DNA of 11,332 bases from Thermodesulfatator sp. (GTDB taxonomy: Bacteria > Desulfobacterota > Thermodesulfobacteria > Thermodesulfobacteriales > Thermodesulfobacteriaceae): contig JALWCD010000079.1 in the NCBI GenBank assembly GCA_027036915.1, positions 1 to 11,332 on the forward strand, given 5' to 3'. Made by a program: the position numbers and the translations under genes. Each line of letters begins with the position of its first letter. Positions within the stretch are counted from its first letter, which is position 1. Below, piece after piece: positions 5,414 through 11,332 of the stretch. The notes below the pieces were generated by a model that was not told where the DNA came from, did no database searches, and saw only the letters and a list, made by a program, of their open reading frames with translations.

Positions 5414-7150
5414 GTGTTTTATGACGAGATCATTTATCTCTTCCTGGCCCTGATCCTGTGGGGGGCCTGGCCCCGGGAAGCCGGGCCGCCCCTTCTTCCC
5501 ACGGTAGCGGTCTTCCTCCTGAAAGATCTGTTCTGGGTTCTCCTGGTCAGGCGCTGGCTGGCTGGAGCAGTAGACGCCCTGAGCTTCACCCTCAGACAGA
5601 GGGCCCTCCTCAAGGTGGCGCTCATCTTTTTCTTCCTGGACGTAGCCTTTCTCAAGCTACCCGCGCACCTTCCGGGAGAACTATGGGCCCTCCTCCTTTA
5701 CGGGCACTATCTGCTTCTGGCCTGGTATCTGGCCGGCCGATACGAAAGGCGCCTCCACCTGGCGGATCTCTCCCCGGGCCGGTATCTTCTCTCCCAAGTA
5801 CGCTTTTTCCTGCCGGCCCTTGTCCCCTGGGTCCTGGCCTCCGCAGGGCTTGACCTCGTCCGGAAAATTCTTCCCCCGCTACCGGAATATCTCCTCTGGC
5901 TGACCCTCCTGGGTCTACTGGGGCTCCTTTTTCCCTATCTGGCGGTCAGGCTCTGGCCCACCAAACCCCTGCCGCCTTCCTCCCTCCGGGCCCGCATCGA
6001 GGAGTATCTGGAGCGCGAAGGGATCCGGCTCGGCGGGATCCATCTCTGGCTCCCCTTCGAGGGGCGTCTCCTTACGGCCGGGGTTCTGGGAGTGATCCCC
6101 CCTTTACGCTATCTTCTTATCTCTCCGGGGCTCCTGGCCACCTTGGAAGAAGAAGAAACGCTGGCGGTGGTGGCTCACGAAGCCGGACACATCAAACACC
6201 GTCACCTCTGGTGGCTCTTCTTTTTCCTGGTGGCCTTCCTGGGGCTTCTTTACTGGGTCCTTGAGCCGATCTGGCTGCTCCTGATCTCCTTCTTCCCCTA
6301 TCCCGAACTCTTCATTTCTCAGGACTTCAAGCTCCGTGTCTGGCCGGAGATCGCCCTGGCCCTGCTTCTGGGAGGCCTGGTCGTGTTGTACTTCCGTTAT
6401 TTCGTGGGCTATTTTTTGAGAAATTTCGAAAGACAGGCCGATCTTTATGCCCTGGAGAGCCTGGGCTCGGCCCGGGGCCTCATCGCCGCCCTGGAGAAGA
6501 TCGCCGCGCTCTCCGGGCTCCGGAAAGCCCCGAGCTGGCACCATTATAGCCTGGACGAAAGGATAGCCTTCCTGCACGCCGCAAGCCTGAATCCCACCCT
6601 GGCCGCAAGACACCATGCGCGCCTGGCTCGCAGAAAATGGGCCTTCGTTCTGCTCTTCCTGGGGCTTACGGGGCTGGCCATGTCGGGCGACCACGCCTTC
6701 CTGAAAAAACGCGCCTTCCAGAACATCGTCCGGGGACTGGAACAGCGCGCCCGGGAAGAGCCCGAGATCCTGAGGGCCCTGGGCGATTATCTCCTCTCCC
6801 GGGGGTTTGAAAGAGAGGCCCTTCGAATCTACGAAAAAGTTCTCCTTCTCGCTCCGGAAGACCCCTGGACCCTGAACAATCTGGCCTGGCTCCTCCTCAC
6901 CGCCAAAGAACCCTCCCTGCGCCAACCCTCGAGGGCCCTTGAACTGGCGGAAAAGGCCGCCGAACGGGCCTCCTCTCCGGCGATTCTCGACACCCTGGCC
7001 GAGGCCTATCTCCAGAACAACCGCCCGGAGGAGGCCTGTCGGGCGGCCCTTGAGGCCCTGAGGCTGGCCCGAAAGAAAAAGAGCCGGAATCTGGACTATT
7101 ATCAGAAACGACGAAAGAATTTCTGTGCCCATGTTGAAACCACCCTATGA
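5414..7150 (+). CDS. Membrane-bound M48-family metallopeptidase with C-terminal TPR domain
   Basis: This 578-aa protein belongs to the M48 (Ste24/HtpX-like) family of zinc proteases that clear misfolded membrane proteins. The N-terminal 180 residues hold about five or six hydrophobic helices. The protease domain follows, with H255-E-A-G-H259 and the third ligand in E339-R-Q-A-D343; further membrane segments lie at about 264-295 and 310-335. A last hydrophobic helix at about 409-423 leads to a soluble region (about 449-555) with tetratricopeptide-like helices (ALRIYEKVLLLAPEDPWTLNNLAWLL, split by a longer insert, then LDTLAEAYLQNNRPEEACRAAL). TPRs normally bind partner proteins. The start is the GTG just after the FmdB stop, with a weak AAAGAG at 5402-5407. 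No alternative start with a better site is visible nearby. Family and catalytic residues are clear; the side of the membrane bearing the TPRs is unknown. Confidence 0.9.
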   Translation: MFYDEIIYLFLALILWGAWPREAGPPLLPTVAVFLLKDLFWVLLVRRWLAGAVDALSFTLRQRALLKVALIFFFLDVAFLKLPAHLPGELWALLLYGHYLLLAWYLAGRYERRLHLADLSPGRYLLSQVRFFLPALVPWVLASAGLDLVRKILPPLPEYLLWLTLLGLLGLLFPYLAVRLWPTKPLPPSSLRARIEEYLEREGIRLGGIHLWLPFEGRLLTAGVLGVIPPLRYLLISPGLLATLEEEETLAVVAHEAGHIKHRHLWWLFFFLVAFLGLLYWVLEPIWLLLISFFPYPELFISQDFKLRVWPEIALALLLGGLVVLYFRYFVGYFLRNFERQADLYALESLGSARGLIAALEKIAALSGLRKAPSWHHYSLDERIAFLHAASLNPTLAARHHARLARRKWAFVLLFLGLTGLAMSGDHAFLKKRAFQNIVRGLEQRAREEPEILRALGDYLLSRGFEREALRIYEKVLLLAPEDPWTLNNLAWLLLTAKEPSLRQPSRALELAEKAAERASSPAILDTLAEAYLQNNRPEEACRAALEALRLARKKKSRNLDYYQKRRKNFCAHVETTL

Positions 7151-7940
7151 CCGCTACGAAACCCTCTATCTTTACGCCTTCTCCGGCACCCATCCCGCCC
7201 TCCGCAACCTTTCCGACCCCGACTTTATCGGCTGCTGGGAGGAAGAGGACCTCACCGTACTTTTCTTCCATCGGGAAAAACCCGCGCTCCCGGAGAGGAT
7301 CAAACGTGAATTCGGTCTGGATTTCGAACTCTCGGCCCGGGTTCCCTATACCGAATGGGGGGAAGGCCGGGACCTTGAGCCCTTCACCATCGGCCCCTTC
7401 ACCTTTGCCCCGGTCTGGCAGGGCTCGCCCGGAGCCCTGATCTACGATCCCGGCGTGGTCTTCGGCAGCGGCAACCATCCCACCACCCGGCTCATGCTCG
7501 AGGCCCTCTGGGAACTCTGGCAAAAGGCCGGGCCCTTCGAGAGGATCTATGATCTGGGTTGCGGGAGCGGTCTTCTCAGTCTGCTGGCTTCCCGCCTGGG
7601 AGCCAGGGTGCTGGCGGTGGATAGAAATCCCCTCTGCGTGAGCCTCACCCGTCACAATCTGGCCCTTAACCGTCTTGAGGGCGAGGTCCTCGAGGCCGAT
7701 CTCCGGACTCTCCTTCCCCTGGAGGGAGGGCTGGTGCTGGCCAACCTTTACAAGGGGCTCCTGGTGGAGCTTCTGGGACTGCCCTCTTTCCTCAAAGCGG
7801 AGTATTATATCCTCTCTGGTTTCACCTCCTCCATGGAAGGGGAACTTCGGGCCGTGCTGGCCGGAGGACCTCTGAGGATCATGGCCCGAAGAGAAAAGGA
7901 GGGCTGGGTGTGTCTGACGCTGGCCAGAACGGAGAAATAA
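7131..7940 (+). CDS. prmA: Ribosomal protein L11 methyltransferase-like protein
   Basis: This 269-aa protein is a class I SAM-dependent methyltransferase of the PrmA family, which trimethylates ribosomal protein L11. The N-terminal part (about 1-95) corresponds to the L11-recognition domain. The PrmA signature is present in altered form, FGSGNHPTT (111-119) for the usual FGTGTHPTT. The SAM-binding motif I follows as YDLGCGSGLLSLLA (140-153), D164 is the expected acidic residue after the second strand, and LANLYKG (about 204-210) stands where PrmA has its VANI segment. Length is a little short of E. coli PrmA (293 aa). The ATG at 7131 is chosen; a GTG six bases earlier is possible. It overlaps the M48 gene by 20 bases and coaX by 31. 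L11 is the likely substrate, but the changed signature leaves room for another. Confidence 0.85.
   Translation: MLKPPYDRYETLYLYAFSGTHPALRNLSDPDFIGCWEEEDLTVLFFHREKPALPERIKREFGLDFELSARVPYTEWGEGRDLEPFTIGPFTFAPVWQGSPGALIYDPGVVFGSGNHPTTRLMLEALWELWQKAGPFERIYDLGCGSGLLSLLASRLGARVLAVDRNPLCVSLTRHNLALNRLEGEVLEADLRTLLPLEGGLVLANLYKGLLVELLGLPSFLKAEYYILSGFTSSMEGELRAVLAGGPLRIMARREKEGWVCLTLARTEK
7896..7903 (+). promoter_or_regulatory. Ribosome binding site for coaX
   Basis: AAGGAGGG lies six bases before the GTG at 7910, within the end of prmA. It decides in favour of a GTG start for coaX. Confidence 0.8.
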
Positions 7941-8710
7941 TCCTCTGCGTGGATGTGGGCAATACCAGTACGGCCTGTGGGGTCTTCCGGCGGGACGGTC
8001 TCCTGGTCCGGAGCTTCCGTTTTCGGACCCGAACCGGGCTTACCCCGGAAGAGCTCCTTCTGATCCTTAAGGGGTTCCTGGATCTCATGGAGGTTCCCCT
8101 AGGGGCCGTGAAGGGGGTGGCCTACGCCTCGGTGGTGCCTCCGCTGGACGGGGTCTGGGAGGCGGTGGTCAGACGCTGGCTGGTCAAGGAATGGCTGCCG
8201 GTCTCTCCCGAAAGGGTCCCCATTCCGGTGAGGTTGCGTTACCCCGCGGAGGTAGGAGCCGATCGGCTGGTGAACGCCTACGCCGCCTGGTGCCGCTGGC
8301 AGAAAGCCCTCATCGTGGTGGACTACGGCACCGCCACCACCTTCGACTGTGTATCCCCCCGGGGGGAATACTTGGGGGGAGCCATCGCCCCGGGGGTGGA
8401 GACCGCGGCCGAGCAACTCTTCCGCCGCACGGCCAAACTTCCCCGGGTGGAACTGGACTCGCCCCCGGAAAAAGCCCTGGGGCAGGATACGATTTCGGCC
8501 ATGAAAAGCGGACTCCTCTACGGGTTTGTCGGCCTGACCGAAGGCCTGATCGCCCGGCTCTCAAAGGAGATGCAAATCCGGCCCCTGGTGGTGGCCACCG
8601 GAGGCCTGGCCCGGATCATTGCCCCCCTCTGTCCGGTAATAGAAGAGGTGGTCCCGGAGTTGACCCTGGAGGGGCTCTATCGGCTGTACCGGGAGGGGGT
8701 AAATCGGTGA
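7910..8710 (+). CDS. coaX: Type III pantothenate kinase
   Basis: This 266-aa cytoplasmic kinase phosphorylates pantothenate, the first step of coenzyme A biosynthesis. It belongs to the ASKHA fold and shows the CoaX motifs in order: phosphate-binding DVGNTST (15-21), VGADR (115-119), VVDYGTATTFD (136-146) and YLGGAIAPG soon after, then the SGLLYGFVGLTEG helix. Length is typical (about 250-265). Type III kinases are not inhibited by CoA and need a monovalent cation; this is family knowledge. The GTG start has a strong Shine-Dalgarno and lies 31 bases inside prmA. The N-terminal 8-9 residues before the first strand are slightly longer than usual. The stop overlaps the next gene's start as GTGA. 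Confidence 0.95.
   Translation: MSDAGQNGEIILCVDVGNTSTACGVFRRDGLLVRSFRFRTRTGLTPEELLLILKGFLDLMEVPLGAVKGVAYASVVPPLDGVWEAVVRRWLVKEWLPVSPERVPIPVRLRYPAEVGADRLVNAYAAWCRWQKALIVVDYGTATTFDCVSPRGEYLGGAIAPGVETAAEQLFRRTAKLPRVELDSPPEKALGQDTISAMKSGLLYGFVGLTEGLIARLSKEMQIRPLVVATGGLARIIAPLCPVIEEVVPELTLEGLYRLYREGVNR
8691..8699 (+). promoter_or_regulatory. Ribosome binding site for the LD-carboxypeptidase gene
   Basis: GGGAGGGGG precedes the GTG at 8707 by seven bases and supports that start, which overlaps the coaX stop in the GTGA arrangement. Confidence 0.65.
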
Positions 8711-9564
8711 TCCGCCCCGGAGACCGGGTGGCCCTCTTCGCTCCGGCCGGAGCCGTGCCCCGGAGACTCCTTCTCGAGGGATTGAAAGTGCTCGAAGGCT
8801 GGGGGCTTGAGGTCCGGTTTTCCGAAAGGCTCTTCGAAAGACACCGTTATCTGGCCGGCTCCGATGACTCCCGGGCGGAGGAGTTAAAGAACTATCTCCG
8901 GGAGAAAAAACACCATATCCTCTGGGCCGCACGGGGAGGGTTTGGATCCGCTCGCCTGCTTCCGGCACTAAAAGACCTCCGGGCGGAGAAGGACTCCCCG
9001 GCCCTTTTCGGTTTCAGCGACCTTACGGCTATCCTGAACTTCCTGGCTTCCAGGGGGTTTGAAGTCTGGCACGCCCCCACGGTCTGTTTCCTGGCCGAGC
9101 TCCCGGAAGAGACACGGGAAACCTTGCGAAGACTCCTTTTCGGGGAAATCCCCCTGGTACTTTCCGGAACCCCTCTTTTCCCCGGAGAGACCGAGGGCCC
9201 CCTTTACGGCGGCAACCTGGCCACCCTTTCGGCCCTCCTGGGGACCCCCTATCTTCCGGACCTAAAAGGCGCTATCCTCCTCCTCGAAGACACCGGGGAA
9301 GCCCTTTACCGCCTGGATCGTTACTTAAGCCACCTGGCCCTGGCCGGAATCTTCGAAAGGATAAACGGTTTAATTCTCGGGGATCTGGGGCACCCCCCGG
9401 AGAGCTGGCGCCCCATTCTGGAGGAGCTCCTGCCGCCGGGGATCCCGGTGGCCTATGGTTTTCCTCTGGGCCACATTTCCCGCACCCTGGCCTTCCTTCT
9501 CGGGAGAAGAGCCCGGCTTAAGGTCACCCGAAAGGAGGCCCGGTTAAGCCAGACGCACGATTAA
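8707..9564 (+). CDS. LD-carboxypeptidase, peptidase family S66
   Basis: This 285-aa protein is a serine LD-carboxypeptidase of family S66, which removes the terminal D-alanine from murein tetrapeptides during cell-wall recycling; LdcA is the best-known member. The conserved framework is present: PGDRVALFAPAG (4-15), ARGGFGSARLLPAL (75-88), GFSDLTA (102-108), GGNLATLSALLGTPY (168-182), EDTGEALYRLDR (194-205) and GFPLGH (251-256). The expected catalytic triad is S104, E194 and H256. There is no signal peptide, fitting a cytoplasmic recycling enzyme. Length is slightly short of typical members (about 300). Some S66 members instead hydrolyse microcin C7-like toxins (MccF); no loop or neighbour here supports that. 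The open frame extends upstream to 8191 through coaX, but the GTG at 8707 is the real start. The 3' end overlaps the opposing 123-aa gene by 21 bases. Confidence 0.93.
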   Translation: MIRPGDRVALFAPAGAVPRRLLLEGLKVLEGWGLEVRFSERLFERHRYLAGSDDSRAEELKNYLREKKHHILWAARGGFGSARLLPALKDLRAEKDSPALFGFSDLTAILNFLASRGFEVWHAPTVCFLAELPEETRETLRRLLFGEIPLVLSGTPLFPGETEGPLYGGNLATLSALLGTPYLPDLKGAILLLEDTGEALYRLDRYLSHLALAGIFERINGLILGDLGHPPESWRPILEELLPPGIPVAYGFPLGHISRTLAFLLGRRARLKVTRKEARLSQTHD

Positions 9565-9915
9565 GGGCACAAGGTGCAGATCCTCGTTCACCTCCTCCGT
9601 GGGGCCCAGGTCCCAGTCGACCACCTTCGAGCCTTCCGGAAGGAGGGCTTCCAGACGGGAAACCACGCCGGCCAGATCCAGAGCCGGATGACGCTTGAAG
9701 ACCTCCGGCAGGCCCCAGGTGAGGTTACAGGCCAGACAACGGCCGGGCCGGGCCTTGAGCCGGAGCTCGAGCCTCAGGATCTTCCTCTCGGGGTCAAAAT
9801 GTCCCAGCCCGAGCTCCAGATCGTAGGCCGGCTCCTCTCCGAAGTAGAAGGCCTCAAAGAAAGCCTCTATCCGTTCGCGGGGCAAAAGCCCCTTAACCTT
9901 TTCCTCGCTCAGCAT
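9544..9915 (-). CDS. Hypothetical 123-aa protein
   Basis: I cannot name this family. The protein is soluble, acidic in the first half (ERIEAFFEAFYFGEEPAYDLELG, in short helical and strand-like segments), and then has the sequence RPGRC60-L-A-C63-NLTWGLP, a single CxxC that could hold half of a metal site (with H76 nearby) or a redox pair. The C-terminal half alternates hydrophobic and charged residues (LDLAGVVSRLEALL, DWDLG, LHLVPLIVRLA), giving a compact alpha/beta look. The ATG follows the stop of the CsgG-type gene by three bases. A GAGGT lies immediately before it, too close for a normal Shine-Dalgarno, so translation is probably coupled. The well-balanced amino-acid composition and the operon position argue for a real gene despite the 21-base overlap with the LD-carboxypeptidase gene. 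Confidence 0.72.
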   Translation of the reverse strand: MLSEEKVKGLLPRERIEAFFEAFYFGEEPAYDLELGLGHFDPERKILRLELRLKARPGRCLACNLTWGLPEVFKRHPALDLAGVVSRLEALLPEGSKVVDWDLGPTEEVNEDLHLVPLIVRLA

Positions 9916-9918
9916 ACC

Positions 9919-11332
9919 TCAATAGGTCGTAAGCCGGATGTCCGTGATAAGCACATATTTCCCGGTCTCAATATCCGCATGCCCCGAGCCCAGGATAAAA
10001 TACACCACGGAAGGCAAACGGGAAAGGGCTAACTGATCCACCTTCCCGGAAAAGAACCTCCGGCCGTCAAAGAAGATCCGCAGGGTGTCCCCCTTCTTCT
10101 GAAGGGCCACCCGATGCACCCGCCCCACGATGTCCTGATCGAGGGGGATGGGGTTCTCCATCCATTTAAATATGGTATCTCCCTTTACCGCGCCCTTTCC
10201 CAGATCCAGGAAGAAGGGGGAGTCCGCCCGGCCCAGGCGCACTGCGGCCTTCCCCCAGGGCACATAGGTTCCGTAATAAAAGGTGTATTCCAGGGCCCAG
10301 TCCCCGGCAAAACTAAAACCGGAAAGCCTTTTAGAAAAAAGCACCTCTCCTTTCACCGTGGCCAGCCAGGTCTTACCCTGGAACTGGACGCACTCCACGG
10401 AGCCCCGCAGAACCCTCACCGTGGTGGGGACCTCCTGGCAGGAGGAGAAGTCCTCCTCCCAGACTACCCGGTTCCCCGGGGTGAAACGGGCCGAGGGCCT
10501 TACCAGTCCACCGGGTGCGAAAGCGGGCTGCGAAGCTCCGGCGGAGGCCACCGGTTGAGGTCCCGGAGCCGCGGGAGGAGTACTGTATCCCTGGGTATTT
10601 TCACCCCACCGGTAATAGTTCTCCGGGACCATCTTCGCGATGGCATCCACCGCATTGTAAAGCATCACCCGAATGGCTTTCTCCATGGGAGTGTTTTTGT
10701 AGGCTCCGAGGGCCCCTCCCAGAGCCACCGTTCCCAGAATCGTGCCCATACCCCCGCCTATGTTCCAGGAGGAGGCCTTTCCTTCCACCGAGGTCGCATT
10801 TATAACCCTGCCGGTTCGCACATCCACCAGACGGATATCAGCCGCAATGTAAGCCTCCTTCTTGGAAACTTTGGCCCCCCCGATAAGGGGCACGTTGAAG
10901 GGCACCACAATGCCTCCGCCTCCAATACCGGAGGCCTCGGGTTCGAAGGCCGTGATGGCCCCGATGACCAGAATGTCCGCGCCTTCCATCTGACCAATCT
11001 GGGGAGCGGCCCCGGGACGCACATACCCCGATTGACCGAGATTGAGCTCCTCCTGAATGGCCTTGAGTCCCTCCCCGCGCTCAAGCACGATGAAACGTCC
11101 GGTGCGAAAGAGGGCCGTAGCCAGCATATCCGCCAGACCGTCGCCAATGGCCCCGCTACACTTGGCGGCCTTACACTTGAAACTCGCCACCGCGATCCGG
11201 GCTTTGGGCCCCCGATAGGTAATCACCTCCTGCACGGTGGGTCCGGTGCTTTCCACCTGGGTCTGGACCCCAGAGGAAACACAGGAGGCCAGAAAAAACA
11301 GCCAAAGCCCCATCCATCCTATCAACCTTTTC
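9919..11332 (-). CDS. CsgG-domain lipoprotein with C-terminal beta-rich domain (5' end outside window)
   Basis: The visible part is about 470 aa; numbering here starts at a TTG at 11325. The N-terminus is a lipoprotein signal with lipobox L12-A-S-C15. Basic K-R codons precede the TTG, so the true start is probably just beyond the right edge. Residues 42-232 form a CsgG domain (ARIAVASF, GLADMLATALFRTGRFIVLERG, ADILVIGAIT, then AYIAADIRLVDVRTGRVI). CsgG is the outer-membrane secretion pore for curli; other members serve in holdfast and polysaccharide export. A Pro/Ala linker (about 247-282) joins a C-terminal region (286-468) with an EEDFSS opening and alternating strands. It resembles a LamG/concanavalin-like sandwich, but that fold is my inference. 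No curli genes are near. The next gene follows after three bases. Confidence 0.85.
   Translation of the reverse strand, partial: KRLIGWMGLWLFFLASCVSSGVQTQVESTGPTVQEVITYRGPKARIAVASFKCKAAKCSGAIGDGLADMLATALFRTGRFIVLERGEGLKAIQEELNLGQSGYVRPGAAPQIGQMEGADILVIGAITAFEPEASGIGGGGIVVPFNVPLIGGAKVSKKEAYIAADIRLVDVRTGRVINATSVEGKASSWNIGGGMGTILGTVALGGALGAYKNTPMEKAIRVMLYNAVDAIAKMVPENYYRWGENTQGYSTPPAAPGPQPVASAGASQPAFAPGGLVRPSARFTPGNRVVWEEDFSSCQEVPTTVRVLRGSVECVQFQGKTWLATVKGEVLFSKRLSGFSFAGDWALEYTFYYGTYVPWGKAAVRLGRADSPFFLDLGKGAVKGDTIFKWMENPIPLDQDIVGRVHRVALQKKGDTLRIFFDGRRFFSGKVDQLALSRLPSVVYFILGSGHADIETGKYVLITDIRLTTY

Noticed and set aside
6104..7132. Minus-strand 342-aa open frame antisense to the M48 gene
   Set aside because: It is rich in Gly/Gln/Pro with no recognisable motif, and lies opposite the catalytic and TPR regions of a well-supported gene.
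8191..8706. Open frame running through coaX into the LD-carboxypeptidase, giving a 457-aa fusion
   Set aside because: The first 172 residues are low-complexity Gly/Pro/Arg sequence out of frame with coaX; the family begins exactly at the GTG at 8707, which has its own ribosome site.
9544..9564. A bidirectional terminator between the LD-carboxypeptidase gene and the 123-aa gene
   Set aside because: The two coding ends overlap here and I see no stable hairpin followed by a T run on either strand.
8707..9564. MccF-type microcin immunity protein
   Set aside because: It shares the S66 fold and triad, but no microcin genes are near and the housekeeping context favours murein recycling.
1..11332. 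CRISPR array, tRNA, rRNA, insertion sequence or prophage genes
   Set aside because: No regularly spaced repeats, cloverleaf-like sequences, transposase motifs or terminal inverted repeats were seen; intergenic space is too small to hold them.

Overview
This is a compact, GC-rich bacterial chromosome segment made almost wholly of protein-coding genes. There is no tRNA, rRNA, insertion sequence, phage gene or CRISPR array, and no gene-free stretch over about 65 bases. The gene set (CsgG-type lipoprotein, PrmA, DksA-like zinc finger, fused chorismate mutase/prephenate dehydratase, type III pantothenate kinase) points to a Gram-negative bacterium. The tight packing and Arg/Glu/Leu-rich proteins suggest a thermophile, perhaps of the Desulfobacterota/Thermodesulfobacteriota type. 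The lineage is an inference from style and gene content, not from a marker gene.

Layout. (A) 1-1872, plus strand: a small unknown protein, a BCAM0308-type zinc protein, a miniature DksA/TraR zinc-finger protein and a CDP-alcohol phosphatidyltransferase (PgsA type), packed with 15, 7 and 0 bases between them. (B) 1801-2890, minus strand: a 133-aa unknown protein and ribulose-phosphate 3-epimerase (rpe). The rpe 3' end runs 72 bases into the pgsA 3' end. A near-consensus promoter ends almost exactly at the first codon of the 133-aa gene, so its mRNA is probably leaderless. (C) 2954-9564, plus strand: eight tightly spaced or overlapping genes. They encode an exported thermonuclease-family protein with a C-terminal Cys/His module, PheA, a HELIH putative zinc metalloprotein, a FmdB zinc ribbon, a membrane M48 peptidase with TPRs, PrmA, CoaX and an S66 LD-carboxypeptidase. 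(D) 9544-11332, minus strand: a CsgG-domain lipoprotein with an extra C-terminal beta-rich domain, running off the right edge, followed by a 123-aa unknown protein whose end overlaps the LD-carboxypeptidase by 21 bases.

How they fit together. Most of block C is housekeeping: phenylalanine biosynthesis, coenzyme A biosynthesis, ribosomal L11 methylation and murein recycling. The part that stands out is the unit HELIH protein, FmdB zinc ribbon, M48-TPR membrane protease, which could be a membrane or envelope protein quality-control module. The window contains no obvious defence or mobile system. The best candidates for something undescribed are the HELIH protein, the CsgG-beta-domain fusion, the altered thermonuclease, and the leaderless unknown protein ahead of rpe.
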